Below, piece by piece: positions 20,896 to 29,536 of a DNA stretch of 41,543 nucleotides. Source of the stretch: a virus. The stretch's first letter is position 1; every line of letters starts with the position of its first letter. Both the position numbers and the translations under genes were made by a program. Location of the stretch: positions 1 to 41,543 of IMG/VR virus record IMGVR_UViG_3300046533_001145, one strand, 5' to 3'. The notes under the pieces were generated by a model. That model searched no databases. It was not told the DNA's origin and was given only the letters and a program-made list of their open reading frames with translations.

Positions 20896-21195
20896 ATGGC
20901 CGATCAGCCGAAGAGCGATAAGTCCACGTCCCCTCCTCGGGACGAGTCCAAGACCCCCCCCCGCGATAAGAGCGGGGGGGGCGGCGAGAAGCAGCGGGAG
21001 AGTTTCCCGCAGCGTCAGCGCCGCAGCGGTACTCGCCGCCACCACGGCCGCGAGGCGACGCCCGAGGAGGCGTCGCAGCGTCAGCAGCAGCGCGACGATG
21101 CGCGCAAGGCCGAAGTCTCGACTCAGGCGAAGGCGCGCGAGGAGCGCACGCCGAAGGGCTGGTCGGGACGCAGGGCGGCGCGGCGAGGGCGCTAG
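20896..21195 (+). CDS. Low-complexity charged protein between capsid and connector
   Basis: 99 residues, almost entirely Ser/Pro/Lys/Arg/Gln/Glu and predicted disordered. The DNA has a C9 run (20954-20962) and a G8 run (20974-20981), a hairpin inside the coding sequence. An indel in either run would shift the frame. Position is that of small head genes, but no family is recognised. The open frame and adjacent starts (21196 follows at once) support it only moderately. Confidence 0.55.
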   Translation: MADQPKSDKSTSPPRDESKTPPRDKSGGGGEKQRESFPQRQRRSGTRRHHGREATPEEASQRQQQRDDARKAEVSTQAKAREERTPKGWSGRRAARRGR

Positions 21196-21909
21196 ATGGC
21201 GCTCAGCGCTCAGGCATTGGTAAGTACCGAGGGGGCACGCACGTATCTGGGCGTGGACTCCTCGGACTTGCCGAGCGATGAGCTCCTCGAACAGATCATC
21301 GAGGGGCTCTCGGCGCGGATCACCGAGCGGACCGGCGCCTGCTACATCAGCGACGACGAAAAAGACAAAGCCTCGAAACGGATGTTCACCTTCGACCCCG
21401 GCGCCAAACACGCCGAGGTCGACAACTTCCGCGCCCCGGAAAAAGTCGAGGTCTCGGCGACGCCCGGCGATGAAGGCTCGTGGATAGAGCTCGCCGCTGA
21501 AGACTTCGTCGCCGAGCCGCTCAGCGACCCGACCTTCAACCGGCTGCGCTTCCTCAACCCGGCCGACCTGCCGGCGCAGGGCACGGGATGGGGCGCGCTC
21601 TCTCTGCACACGAACAACCGCGACACCATCGGCGGGCAGACCCCGTGGCCGCATCAGGTGCGCTCCGAGCTGCGGGCCTACGCGGTGGTGAGGATCACGG
21701 CGAAATGGGGCTACGGGCCCGACCTGAAAACGGTCCCGGCTCAGGTCAAGCTCGCGGTGACGATGTGGCTGCAGAACATCCACAAGCGCGATCAGGCGTT
21801 CTTCTCCGAAGACTTCGGCAAAGCGATGGCCGGGCTCAAGATGCCGGCCGATGTGGAAGAGCTGCTCGAGGGACAGGGCATCTCGGCCGGACTGGTCGCG
21901 GCGGTATGA
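21196..21909 (+). CDS. Head-tail connector protein (gp6-like)
   Basis: 237 residues. ALVSTEGARTYLGVDSSDLP and ELLEQIIEGLSARITERTGA are the opening of phage connector (gp6/YqbG-like) proteins: a helical bundle that docks beneath the portal. YAVVRITAKWGYGPDLKTVP and QVKLAVTMWLQNIHKRDQAF close the pattern typical of this group. It starts directly after the preceding stop and overlaps the next gene by ATGA. Confidence 0.82.
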   Translation: MALSAQALVSTEGARTYLGVDSSDLPSDELLEQIIEGLSARITERTGACYISDDEKDKASKRMFTFDPGAKHAEVDNFRAPEKVEVSATPGDEGSWIELAAEDFVAEPLSDPTFNRLRFLNPADLPAQGTGWGALSLHTNNRDTIGGQTPWPHQVRSELRAYAVVRITAKWGYGPDLKTVPAQVKLAVTMWLQNIHKRDQAFFSEDFGKAMAGLKMPADVEELLEGQGISAGLVAAV

Positions 21910-22361
21910 CCGGGCTCAAGGTCACCACCGGCGGCGGCGCGGTCCCGGCGACCGAGCACTTCGCCATCGACGTAGGTCCCGCGATCTATCGGTCGATCCT
22001 CAAAGGCGCCCTGCTGCTCGGCCGCCACATCGCCGAAAACGTCGAGCGCTTCAAGGTCACGCCGGGGACGAAACGGCTCTCGCGATCCTTCCTGGTCCCG
22101 GTGCCCTCCTCGGCCTGGTCTTTCCTGCTCGGCGCCGACTCGCCGATCTATGCCGCCATCCACGAGTACGGCGGCCGGATCAAGGCGAAGAGGGCCGAGT
22201 ACCTCCACTTCATGACGCCCGACGGCGAGTGGCACACCGTCAAGGAAGTCGAGATTCGCGAGAAGCGCTACGCGCGCGACGCGCTCGACACCTTCGACCA
22301 CGAGCAGGCGATGAGCTCCATCCTCGCGGCCGAGCTGACCTCGGCGTTTAAGGCGACATGA
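21906..22361 (+). CDS. Neck / head-tail joining protein (HK97 gp10-like)
   Basis: 151 residues. The segment IYAAIHEYGGRIKAKRAEYL, with HFMTPDGEW and a helical ending (DALDTFDHEQAMSSILAAEL), matches HK97 gp10-like/Bacteriophage-joining proteins ('ya.ihEyGg.i..k.akyL.f'). Order connector, gp10-like, tail terminator is as expected. Overlaps both neighbours. Confidence 0.8.
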   Translation: MTGLKVTTGGGAVPATEHFAIDVGPAIYRSILKGALLLGRHIAENVERFKVTPGTKRLSRSFLVPVPSSAWSFLLGADSPIYAAIHEYGGRIKAKRAEYLHFMTPDGEWHTVKEVEIREKRYARDALDTFDHEQAMSSILAAELTSAFKAT

Positions 22362-22840
22362 CCGAAGACCCGCTCAAGCTCGTCAAGGAAGGGCTGCTCG
22401 ACAGGTGGGCGCCCAAAGACGAAGAAGGCAACCGGGTGCCCATCGGCGACCTCGAGGCGGTGCTGCCGTATGAGAAGAAACAGGCGCGCGCCCTGCCGCA
22501 GCTCACGATGCAGACGCGCGGCTTCAACCGCGCCGGCCTCGAGACTCCCGTCGTCAAAAACCCGATCATCGACCCGCTCATGGGGCGCCGATGGGTATGG
22601 CGCCTGTGGGTGCGGGTGTGGGTCGCGGTCAAGTCGGACGAGGTTGCAGCACAAGAACAGCTCGACGCGCTGATCCCGCAAGTGGTGCAGGCGCTCGAGG
22701 AAGATCGCTCCCTAAACGGGGTGGCGGTCGATGCGGTGCTCGAAGCAGGTGACGCCGTCGTGGTCACGCCGCAGTCCGGCGAGTCCCTGATGATGCTCAC
22801 ATGCGAGTGCGCCGTCGAGACAGAGGAACCCCTGACATAA
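22358..22840 (+). CDS. Probable tail terminator / tail completion protein
   Basis: 160 residues in the position of tail terminator genes, between the gp10-like protein and the tail tube. It has no strong signature; the second half WVWRLWVRVWVAVKSDEVAA, then EQLDALIPQVVQALEEDRSL and GDAVVVTPQSG, fits the alpha/beta fold of these short ring-forming proteins. Assignment rests mainly on synteny. Confidence 0.65.
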   Translation: MTEDPLKLVKEGLLDRWAPKDEEGNRVPIGDLEAVLPYEKKQARALPQLTMQTRGFNRAGLETPVVKNPIIDPLMGRRWVWRLWVRVWVAVKSDEVAAQEQLDALIPQVVQALEEDRSLNGVAVDAVLEAGDAVVVTPQSGESLMMLTCECAVETEEPLT

Positions 22841-22854
22841 GGAGCGGTTGAACC

Positions 22855-23904
22855 GTGGCTAAAGAACGATACGCAGAGCTACTGATCGAGAAAAAAGAAG
22901 GCAGCGAGAACACCGAAGGCGAAGTCAACGTCCTCAAAACCTTCTTCCCCGCGACCGAGGTCGGCTTCCTGCCGAACCCCGCGCTGCTCGACCGCTCCGA
23001 CGAGATTCGGGCCATCGACGGCCGCGTCGTCGGCGCGCAGAATGACTACGCCCCGACGGGCTCGCTCGTCACGCGCGGCTACTCGCGCTACCTCGGGGTG
23101 CTGCTCTACCTGCTCTTCGGCGAAGTGACGACGACGGAAGGCGACGGGGTGGCGAAAAAAGACCCCGACGAAGTCCTCTACCCGAAAAAATCGTGGAAGC
23201 ACGTCTTCTCGAAGAAGCCGGGCGCCGCGCCGCTGACCGCGCGGATGGTCTACGCCTACTACGACAAATGGATCGAAGCGCGCGGCGTCACCGCCTCGAG
23301 CCTCGCCCTCGCCCTGGCGGACGACGGCGTCAAAGGGACGGCGGCGCTCATGGCGAACTACCTGCGCCGCCTGACCGTCGACCCGGCGCTCGCGCCGGCC
23401 GGCGACGCGCTCTCGATTCTGCCGTGGCGCCGACGCAACGTGATCGTCACGACCCCGTCGCTGGCGGCGACCGCGCTGCTCAACTCGATTGACCTCTCGA
23501 TGGAGCAGTCGCTCGAGCCGGTCCGCTCGCTCGGCTCGATGTCGGGATGGCCGCAGGCCACGCAGCGGGCGAACTCGCCCGAGGGCTTCCTGCGGTTGCA
23601 GGGCAGCCTGCAGCGCCGGGACTTCGACGCCGTCGATTGGGATGCCCTGATCGCCGCGTCGATCTTCGGACTCAAGTTCAAATTCGAATCCGAGCAGAAC
23701 ATCCCCGGCACGGAAGGCGGGTCCTACCCGTTCAAGATGTGGGTCGAAACGCTGGGGGCGCAGTTCACCGGCGGCGGGCCCGAGACCCTCAAGCAGCAGG
23801 CGCGCCACGAGGCCAACTACGACTGGCAGGCGGGGGCGCAGGCGACCGGGGAACAGGACTTCACGGTCACCCTGATTAACGACGTAAAAAGCTACAAAGA
23901 ATGA
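22855..23904 (+). CDS. Major tail tube protein
   Basis: 349 residues, GTG start after AAGGAG. Larger than most tail-tube subunits (about 200-250), so it may carry an extra domain; YAYYDKWIEARGVTASSLAL and LMANYLRRLTVDPALAPAGD form a helical insert between beta-rich parts. LKFKFESEQNIPGTEGGSYP, FKMWVETLGAQFTGG, ANYDWQAGAQATGEQDFTVT fit tube proteins. Its position, before a strong terminator and the tail chaperones, is the usual one. Confidence 0.75.
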   Translation: MAKERYAELLIEKKEGSENTEGEVNVLKTFFPATEVGFLPNPALLDRSDEIRAIDGRVVGAQNDYAPTGSLVTRGYSRYLGVLLYLLFGEVTTTEGDGVAKKDPDEVLYPKKSWKHVFSKKPGAAPLTARMVYAYYDKWIEARGVTASSLALALADDGVKGTAALMANYLRRLTVDPALAPAGDALSILPWRRRNVIVTTPSLAATALLNSIDLSMEQSLEPVRSLGSMSGWPQATQRANSPEGFLRLQGSLQRRDFDAVDWDALIAASIFGLKFKFESEQNIPGTEGGSYPFKMWVETLGAQFTGGGPETLKQQARHEANYDWQAGAQATGEQDFTVTLINDVKSYKE

Positions 23905-23910
23905 GGGCTA

Positions 23911-23938
23911 GGGCGAGGCGGCTTCGGTCGCCTCGCCC
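23911..23938 (+). terminator. UUCG-tetraloop terminator after the tail tube gene
   Basis: GGGCGAGGCG (23911-23920) pairs with CGCCTCGCCC (23929-23938); two more pairs close a TTCG loop, giving a 12-bp stem with the very stable UUCG tetraloop. It lies seven bases after the tail tube stop. The reverse strand at 38683-38710 has the same 28-base element with two substitutions. Confidence 0.75.
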
Positions 23939-23986
23939 GCCCTCTCACCACCACGAAGCGACAACCAACGAAGGAGATACGAACGC

Positions 23987-24358
23987 ATGAGCCAACGAGT
24001 GAAGCTGCCGAAGATCGACCCGGGCGTCACGGTCGACATCGCCGATCCCGAGTCCGGCACCGAGCACCACTTCAAGATGATCCCGATCACGCTCGAGGTC
24101 GAGGAACAGATCGAAGAGCTGCAGAAGGAGACCACGGCTGTCGAAAACAACCCCGACTCGACGCCGGTCGACCGGATGGAGGTCCAGGTCAAGCAGCTCG
24201 ACATCGTCCTCGTCCCGGTCGAGCGTCCCGCCGGCGACAAATTCGAGGAGAAGACGCCGACCGAGCTCCTGATCCCCGGCTACAAGGACGGAAAGGTGAC
24301 CGCGACGCAGATCAGGGCGCTCGTGCAAAACATCGTGGAACGGAGCCGCCCTATCTAG
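23987..24358 (+). CDS. Tail assembly chaperone, short form (gpG-like)
   Basis: 123 residues behind AAGGAGATACGAACGC. KLPKIDPGVTVDIADPESGT and HHFKMIPITLEVEEQIEELQ, with VQVKQLDIVLVP, look like the small acidic chaperone that coats tape measure protein before tail tube assembly. Synteny (tail tube, this gene, tape measure) supports it. Most tailed siphoviruses also make a longer form by -1 frameshift, and an open frame lies immediately at -1 (see next entry). Confidence 0.8.
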   Translation: MSQRVKLPKIDPGVTVDIADPESGTEHHFKMIPITLEVEEQIEELQKETTAVENNPDSTPVDRMEVQVKQLDIVLVPVERPAGDKFEEKTPTELLIPGYKDGKVTATQIRALVQNIVERSRPI

Positions 24359-24639
24359 AGGGGCCGGACCTCGGCCAAACCGTATGGGTCATAGATCGTG
24401 AAAACGGCGAACCGCCCATCGAGCTCAGCCTCGCCGAAGCGGTGGTGCTGCTCAACCGACGCGGGATCACGATGCATGAAGCCCGGCACGTGCGGCCACG
24501 GTTTGAAGTCGAGGCGCTCCTCATGAGCTCAATCGCGGAATACGAGGCGAATCGGGAGGATCGCCGAGAAGACATACAGGTCGTGCCCAACCCCGACGAC
24601 ACACCCGCGCCGGGATGGGTAGGCGACCTGCCTACGTAG
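24295..24639 (+). CDS. Tail assembly chaperone, -1 frameshift extension (gpT-like)
   Basis: The -1 frame is open across the end of the short chaperone and its sequence is protein-like, not shadow: after PPYLEGPDLGQTVWVIDREN come GEPPIELSLAEAVVLLNRRG and ITMHEARHVRPRFEVEALLM. It has no start of its own before 24442, so a fusion made by ribosomal slippage is likely. The best slippery heptamer seen is C GGA AAG at 24289-24295; G CAA AAC at 24325-24331 is weaker. The boundary of this entry assumes the first site. It ends 17 bases before the tape measure start. Confidence 0.7.
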   Translation, partial: GDRDADQGARAKHRGTEPPYLEGPDLGQTVWVIDRENGEPPIELSLAEAVVLLNRRGITMHEARHVRPRFEVEALLMSSIAEYEANREDRREDIQVVPNPDDTPAPGWVGDLPT

Positions 24640-24655
24640 GAAGAGAGGGGCGCCG

Positions 24656-27600
24656 GTGGGCGCAGGCGAGCAGTTCGTAATCAGCGTAGTCGTCACCGGC
24701 GCCCCTCAAGCCGAGGCCGCGTCCGCCAAGGTCGCGGGGTCGATGCGCGGCATGGAGGCCGCCGCGACGAAAGCGTCGACCGTCGGCGGGCGCGGCGCAT
24801 CCTCGATGGCGCAGAAGTGGACGAGCGCCGGCACCTCGATGGCGGCGACCGGGAAGAAGCTCAACCGCAACGTCACCCTGCCGATCCTCGCCATCGGCGC
24901 CGTCACCGGCAAGATGGCGATCGACTTCGAAAAAGGGATGCGCAACGTCAACTCGATTGCGCAGCTCCCCGAGCCCGCCTTCAAACGGCTCAACAAGCAG
25001 GTGCTCGAGATGGCGGGCCCGACGGCGCAGGCGCCGAAAACGCTCGCCGAAGGTCTGTACGACCTGGTCTCCTCGGGCTTCGACGCGAAAGAATCCATCG
25101 TCGTCCTCAATGCCTCGGCGCGGGCGGCCACCGCCGGCCTGACCACGACCGAGGTCTCGACCAAAGCCGTCGCCGCCGCGCTCAACGCCTATCACCGGCC
25201 GGCCTCGGACGCGAGGGCGATCAGCGACGACCTTTTCCAGACGGTCAACCTCGGCGTCGTCACCTTCGATGAACTCGCCTCGAGCATCGGCTACGTGCTG
25301 CCGGCGGCGGCGACGATGGGGATTGACCTCAAGCAGGTGGGCGCCTCGATTTCCACCCTGACGAAGGAGGGGCAGTCCGGCTCCAACGCGGTGACCAACA
25401 TCAACGCCGCGATCACGGCCTTCATCAAGCCCTCGAAAGCGATGGCCGCGATCCTCAAGGAACTCGGCTACGACACCTCGGCTCAGCTCATTCATCAGAA
25501 AGGCTTTCAGGGCGCCCTCGAAGAGGTGATCGGCGCCACCGACGGGACCAAAGAAGCCATCGGGCAGCTCTTCCCGAACGTGCGCGCGATGCGCGCCGTC
25601 TTCGGCCTCACCGGCGATAGCGCGAAGAGCGCCGGCAAAGACCTGCTCGGCTTCGGCTCAGACACCGGCGCCACGGCGACGGTGCTCAAGGAGCAGTCGA
25701 AATCGCTGGCCTTCCAATGGCAGCAGCTCAAAGCCGAAGGCTCGGTGCTCGCCATCGAACTCGGGAGCAAACTTATCCCGGTCTTCCGCGAAGTCGCACA
25801 CGACCTCGGCTCGATGGTCGAGGGCTTCACGGAACTGCCCGACCCGGTGCAGAGTACGACGATCAAGTTCCTCGCCCTGGCCGCCGTCGCCGGCCCGATC
25901 CTGCGCCTCGGCGGCGCCTTCGCGACCCTCGGCTCGAAGGTGATTGAGGGGATGGCGCTGCTCAAAGGCGCGGCGATCATCGGCGACTTGCAGGCGGCGA
26001 TGTCGCTGGCGATGGCCGGCGAGGCTGGCGGCTTCGCGATCATCGGCGCCGAGGCCGGCACCGCCCTGCTCGGCGGGCTCCTGACGGGTGTCGCCGCCGG
26101 CGCCGGTGCGTTCGCCATCGGCAACCTGCTCACCTCGGCGCTGAGCGGTGACTTCCAAGATGCGGGCTTCGAGCTCGGCGGCTCGCTGCTCGGTGGCATC
26201 GTCGGGTTCATGGTCGGCGGCCCGGTCGGTGCCGCCATCGGCGTCGGCCTCGGCTCGGTCGGCGGCGAACTGGTCTCCTCGATGTTCAGTGGCGGCGAGG
26301 CCAAAGCCACCCTGCAGGAGGAACTCGCGAAGGTCACAAAGGACGCCCACGTCGGCCACAAGAATCTGCTCTCTTCGACAAACCTCGTGGCCGATGCCGA
26401 ACAGCGGTTGACGCAGACCGGGAAGCGGCAGTCGCGGGTCGCCGACGAGGTCCGCGCCGCGCAGAAGCGCCTCAACAATGCGCGCGAGGCGGGCAACCTG
26501 CCGCGCGTCCGCCGCGAAGAAGCACACCTCAACGAACTGAAAGCCAAACAGATTCACCTCACCCACATTCAGTGGCGCGAGGAAACCCTGCTCCACGCGG
26601 CCAAAGTCAAGAACACCGCCGACGCCCGGCACGAGCGCACCGTCGAGGTCGCGCTCGTGCGCACCCGCGAGGCCGCCCTCGAGCAGGCCAAGAAGCACGA
26701 AGCGGTCACCCGCAAGGCGTTCGAGCGCTCGGTGCTGCAGCAGAAGCCGCTCAAGGAACAGAACGAAAAGGAAAAGGAACTCATCGAGGCGCAGAAGCGG
26801 CGCAAGGGCGCGAGCGAAAAACTGCAGGGCTCCGAAAAGGAACTCGGCGGCACGATGAAGGAAATCACGCAGAAGTTCGGCAAGGACTTCGCCGAACAAC
26901 TGCGCAAGCAGATTCCACTGTGGGGAAGCACCGCCGCCCAGTGGCGCAAAGGCGCTGCGGCTCTCCATCAGCTCACGCCGGGTGTGCAAGGGCTGAATCA
27001 GATCATCGGCAACTACAAGGAGCGGCAGGAAGGATCGGCCGAGGCGAGCGGCAAGGGGACCAGGTCGCTGAAACGGTTCGGCAACGCGGCCGAAGAAGTG
27101 GGCGGCAAAGTCAAGACGGCGCGCACCGAAGTGGTCACCGGCTTCACCGGCATGGAAACGAAGTCGAGCGCCTTCCTCGGGGCGCTCGATGTGCCCTCGC
27201 CATTCCAAGTACCGGGCAAGGCGAGCGGCGGGCTGATGGAAGTGAAAGGCCGTGGCAACCGCGACACGGTGCCGATCACGCAGCAGCAGGTCTCAGCGAT
27301 GGTCGCGCCGGGCGAGATGCTCGCCGTGATAAATCGCCATCAGGCGCCGCTTCTCAATCGCGCGCTCCACAACGAATACGGCGTCGATGGTCTGGGCGAC
27401 TTCTTCTCGACCTATGACCGGCCGCACCACATGGCAATCGGTGGGCTCGTGGAACCGAAGGTGCGGTCCGGCGGCGCCTTCCGGCGCGGCGAGCAGCGAG
27501 ACCTGCACATGGGCTACCAGGCCGCCGTTCACTACCTGCAGACCCATGACCGCTACGGGCGCCTGGTTCGCAACGGGAACCGCATGGACGCCATGCATCA

Positions 27601-29536
27601 GCCTTACCTGTGGGGCGGGGGCCACGGCGCCTCGGCCTCGGTCGGCGGGCCGTGGGACTGCTCGGGCGGGATCAGCGAGCTGCTCGACGGCGCGGGGTTC
27701 AAGACGACACCGATGGTCAGCGGTGGGTTCGCCTCCTACGGCGCCGCCGGCAAGGGGAAGGCGTCCATCCTCGCCAACGCCGAACACGTCTACGCGGTGC
27801 TCGGCAACCGCGCCATCGGCACCTCAAGTGAGAACCCCGGCGGCGGCTTCGGATGGATCGACGGCTACACCTACCGGCCCGGGTTCACCGTCCGCCACGT
27901 CGACCTCGGCGCCGGCGCCATCCCCGGCGGCGCGGCGCGCGGCGGCAAGGGGCAGCCGCCGAAGAAGGGCTTCGCCACTGGCGGGTTCGTGTCGACGGCC
28001 TACGGCCCGCCGTGGACGGGGATCAACGGGACGGGCGTCACGGCGACCGAAGTCGACCTGACCTCCTCGCCGCACAAATACATCGTCGCCGTCGACCCCT
28101 CGGTGATCCCGCTGCATTCGAAACTCGGCATCCATCCCAACCCGTTCCACACGAATGAACCCTTCGCCGCCGAGGACACCGGCTCCGCAATCCAGGGCAA
28201 GCGGATCGACTTCTATGACTGGCGCGGCCGGGCCTCGCAGCTCGGATGGGGACGGCGCACGGTCACCGTCGATGAGGGCGCCGGCGGCGGGCCGGCGAAA
28301 GAAAAACCGATCCACAAGAAAGCCGAATTCGGATTCAAGGGCGGGGCGACCTCGGCGGGCGGCACCTACGCGCCCGGCCGGGGCTCGGTGTCCACCGACC
28401 GCCTGCCGAGCTTCGGCTCCCTGCCCGACACGCTCTTTCAGGTGCGCAAAGAGCTCGCCGAACGGCGCGCGCAGCTCGCGCAGTATCGGCGCGCCTACCA
28501 CATCCAGAAAGACCCGCGCGAACGGGCGGCGTTGAAGACCAACATCGACCTGCTGACCGGCCGCATACAGGCGCTCCTACGGCAGCAGGGGCGCCTGGTC
28601 CGCGAGCGCCACGAAAAGCGGGTGACGGCGAGGATCGCCAAGCGCGGCCTCTTCCCGAGCTTCGACTCGCTGCTCGGCGGCGACGAAGGCAACTACGACC
28701 ACTCGACCGAATACGCCGGTCAGGTGATCGACCTCGAGCCCGAACGGCTGACCGACGCCTACGCCGGCTCCGAGCGCGCGGCCTTCGACACCGAGCTCGG
28801 GGTCGAGCTCAAGTGGCGGAACGACCTGCTGCGCGGCGAGCAGCAGGCGGACAAACGCTCGCGCCAAATCACGAAGGACATCGAGGACATCGAAGCGCTG
28901 AAAGGCAAGGATCAGAGGGCGTACAACCGCCAGAAATACCGGCTCAAGCCGCTGCGCGACGCGCTCGCCGGCGTCGCCACGCAGAAGGGCGAATGGGGGA
29001 CGAAGCTCGGCGAAGTGCAGGGACTCGCCGGTCCGCCCGGCATCCTCTCCATGCTGCCCGCCGAGCCCGCCGCCGGCAGCTTCGGCGGCTACATCTTCGA
29101 GACTCAGAAGTCCATTCGCGACCTCGGCCTGCGGCTCAAATCGGCGAACGAGGAAGGCGGCGGGGAATCCGAGCTCGACGCCGCGAAGCTCGAACGAGTC
29201 GAAGAAGAAAACCGCAACCTGCGCCGCGAACGCGCCGTCGAACAGGCGCAGCGCCCGGTGCTCGGCGACTACCTCGGCGCCTATAAGACCGGCGGCATCC
29301 TGCCCGCCGACGGCTACTACTACGGCCACAAAGACGAGACCGTGATCCCGTCCGACATCGGCGCCCTGATGTCCCTCGCCGTGAATATCAACGGCCGCGA
29401 CGGCGTGCTCGAGCAGCTCATCGACGTGGCAGTCGAGAAGCGCCTCACCGCCGCCGGCCGCCGCGTCGGCCTCGGCCGGTCAACCCCGAGCGCGCCCGGT
29501 CGGCGCGCAGCCATGACACAAGGAAGGTCCCGATGA
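24656..29536 (+). CDS. Tape measure protein with NlpC/P60-like and 3D-type domains
   Basis: 1626 residues, GTG start behind GAGAGGGG. Residues about 60-400 match TP901-type tape measures (ALNAYHRPASDARAISDDLF; PNVRAMRAVFGLTGDSAKSA). Residues about 425-545 are Gly-rich hydrophobic segments, probably membrane-inserting, and 550-750 a long coiled coil. About 945-1085 is an NlpC/P60-like peptidase: PYLWGGG, then DCSGG (Cys near 1001) and NAEHVY (His near 1042). About 1112-1200 looks like a 3D/RlpA-type beta-barrel (VAVDPSVIPLHSKLGI; AEDTGSAIQGKRIDFYDW). The C-terminus is again coiled-coil. It sets tail length and probably opens the wall during DNA entry. Confidence 0.93.
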   Translation: MGAGEQFVISVVVTGAPQAEAASAKVAGSMRGMEAAATKASTVGGRGASSMAQKWTSAGTSMAATGKKLNRNVTLPILAIGAVTGKMAIDFEKGMRNVNSIAQLPEPAFKRLNKQVLEMAGPTAQAPKTLAEGLYDLVSSGFDAKESIVVLNASARAATAGLTTTEVSTKAVAAALNAYHRPASDARAISDDLFQTVNLGVVTFDELASSIGYVLPAAATMGIDLKQVGASISTLTKEGQSGSNAVTNINAAITAFIKPSKAMAAILKELGYDTSAQLIHQKGFQGALEEVIGATDGTKEAIGQLFPNVRAMRAVFGLTGDSAKSAGKDLLGFGSDTGATATVLKEQSKSLAFQWQQLKAEGSVLAIELGSKLIPVFREVAHDLGSMVEGFTELPDPVQSTTIKFLALAAVAGPILRLGGAFATLGSKVIEGMALLKGAAIIGDLQAAMSLAMAGEAGGFAIIGAEAGTALLGGLLTGVAAGAGAFAIGNLLTSALSGDFQDAGFELGGSLLGGIVGFMVGGPVGAAIGVGLGSVGGELVSSMFSGGEAKATLQEELAKVTKDAHVGHKNLLSSTNLVADAEQRLTQTGKRQSRVADEVRAAQKRLNNAREAGNLPRVRREEAHLNELKAKQIHLTHIQWREETLLHAAKVKNTADARHERTVEVALVRTREAALEQAKKHEAVTRKAFERSVLQQKPLKEQNEKEKELIEAQKRRKGASEKLQGSEKELGGTMKEITQKFGKDFAEQLRKQIPLWGSTAAQWRKGAAALHQLTPGVQGLNQIIGNYKERQEGSAEASGKGTRSLKRFGNAAEEVGGKVKTARTEVVTGFTGMETKSSAFLGALDVPSPFQVPGKASGGLMEVKGRGNRDTVPITQQQVSAMVAPGEMLAVINRHQAPLLNRALHNEYGVDGLGDFFSTYDRPHHMAIGGLVEPKVRSGGAFRRGEQRDLHMGYQAAVHYLQTHDRYGRLVRNGNRMDAMHQPYLWGGGHGASASVGGPWDCSGGISELLDGAGFKTTPMVSGGFASYGAAGKGKASILANAEHVYAVLGNRAIGTSSENPGGGFGWIDGYTYRPGFTVRHVDLGAGAIPGGAARGGKGQPPKKGFATGGFVSTAYGPPWTGINGTGVTATEVDLTSSPHKYIVAVDPSVIPLHSKLGIHPNPFHTNEPFAAEDTGSAIQGKRIDFYDWRGRASQLGWGRRTVTVDEGAGGGPAKEKPIHKKAEFGFKGGATSAGGTYAPGRGSVSTDRLPSFGSLPDTLFQVRKELAERRAQLAQYRRAYHIQKDPRERAALKTNIDLLTGRIQALLRQQGRLVRERHEKRVTARIAKRGLFPSFDSLLGGDEGNYDHSTEYAGQVIDLEPERLTDAYAGSERAAFDTELGVELKWRNDLLRGEQQADKRSRQITKDIEDIEALKGKDQRAYNRQKYRLKPLRDALAGVATQKGEWGTKLGEVQGLAGPPGILSMLPAEPAAGSFGGYIFETQKSIRDLGLRLKSANEEGGGESELDAAKLERVEEENRNLRRERAVEQAQRPVLGDYLGAYKTGGILPADGYYYGHKDETVIPSDIGALMSLAVNINGRDGVLEQLIDVAVEKRLTAAGRRVGLGRSTPSAPGRRAAMTQGRSR

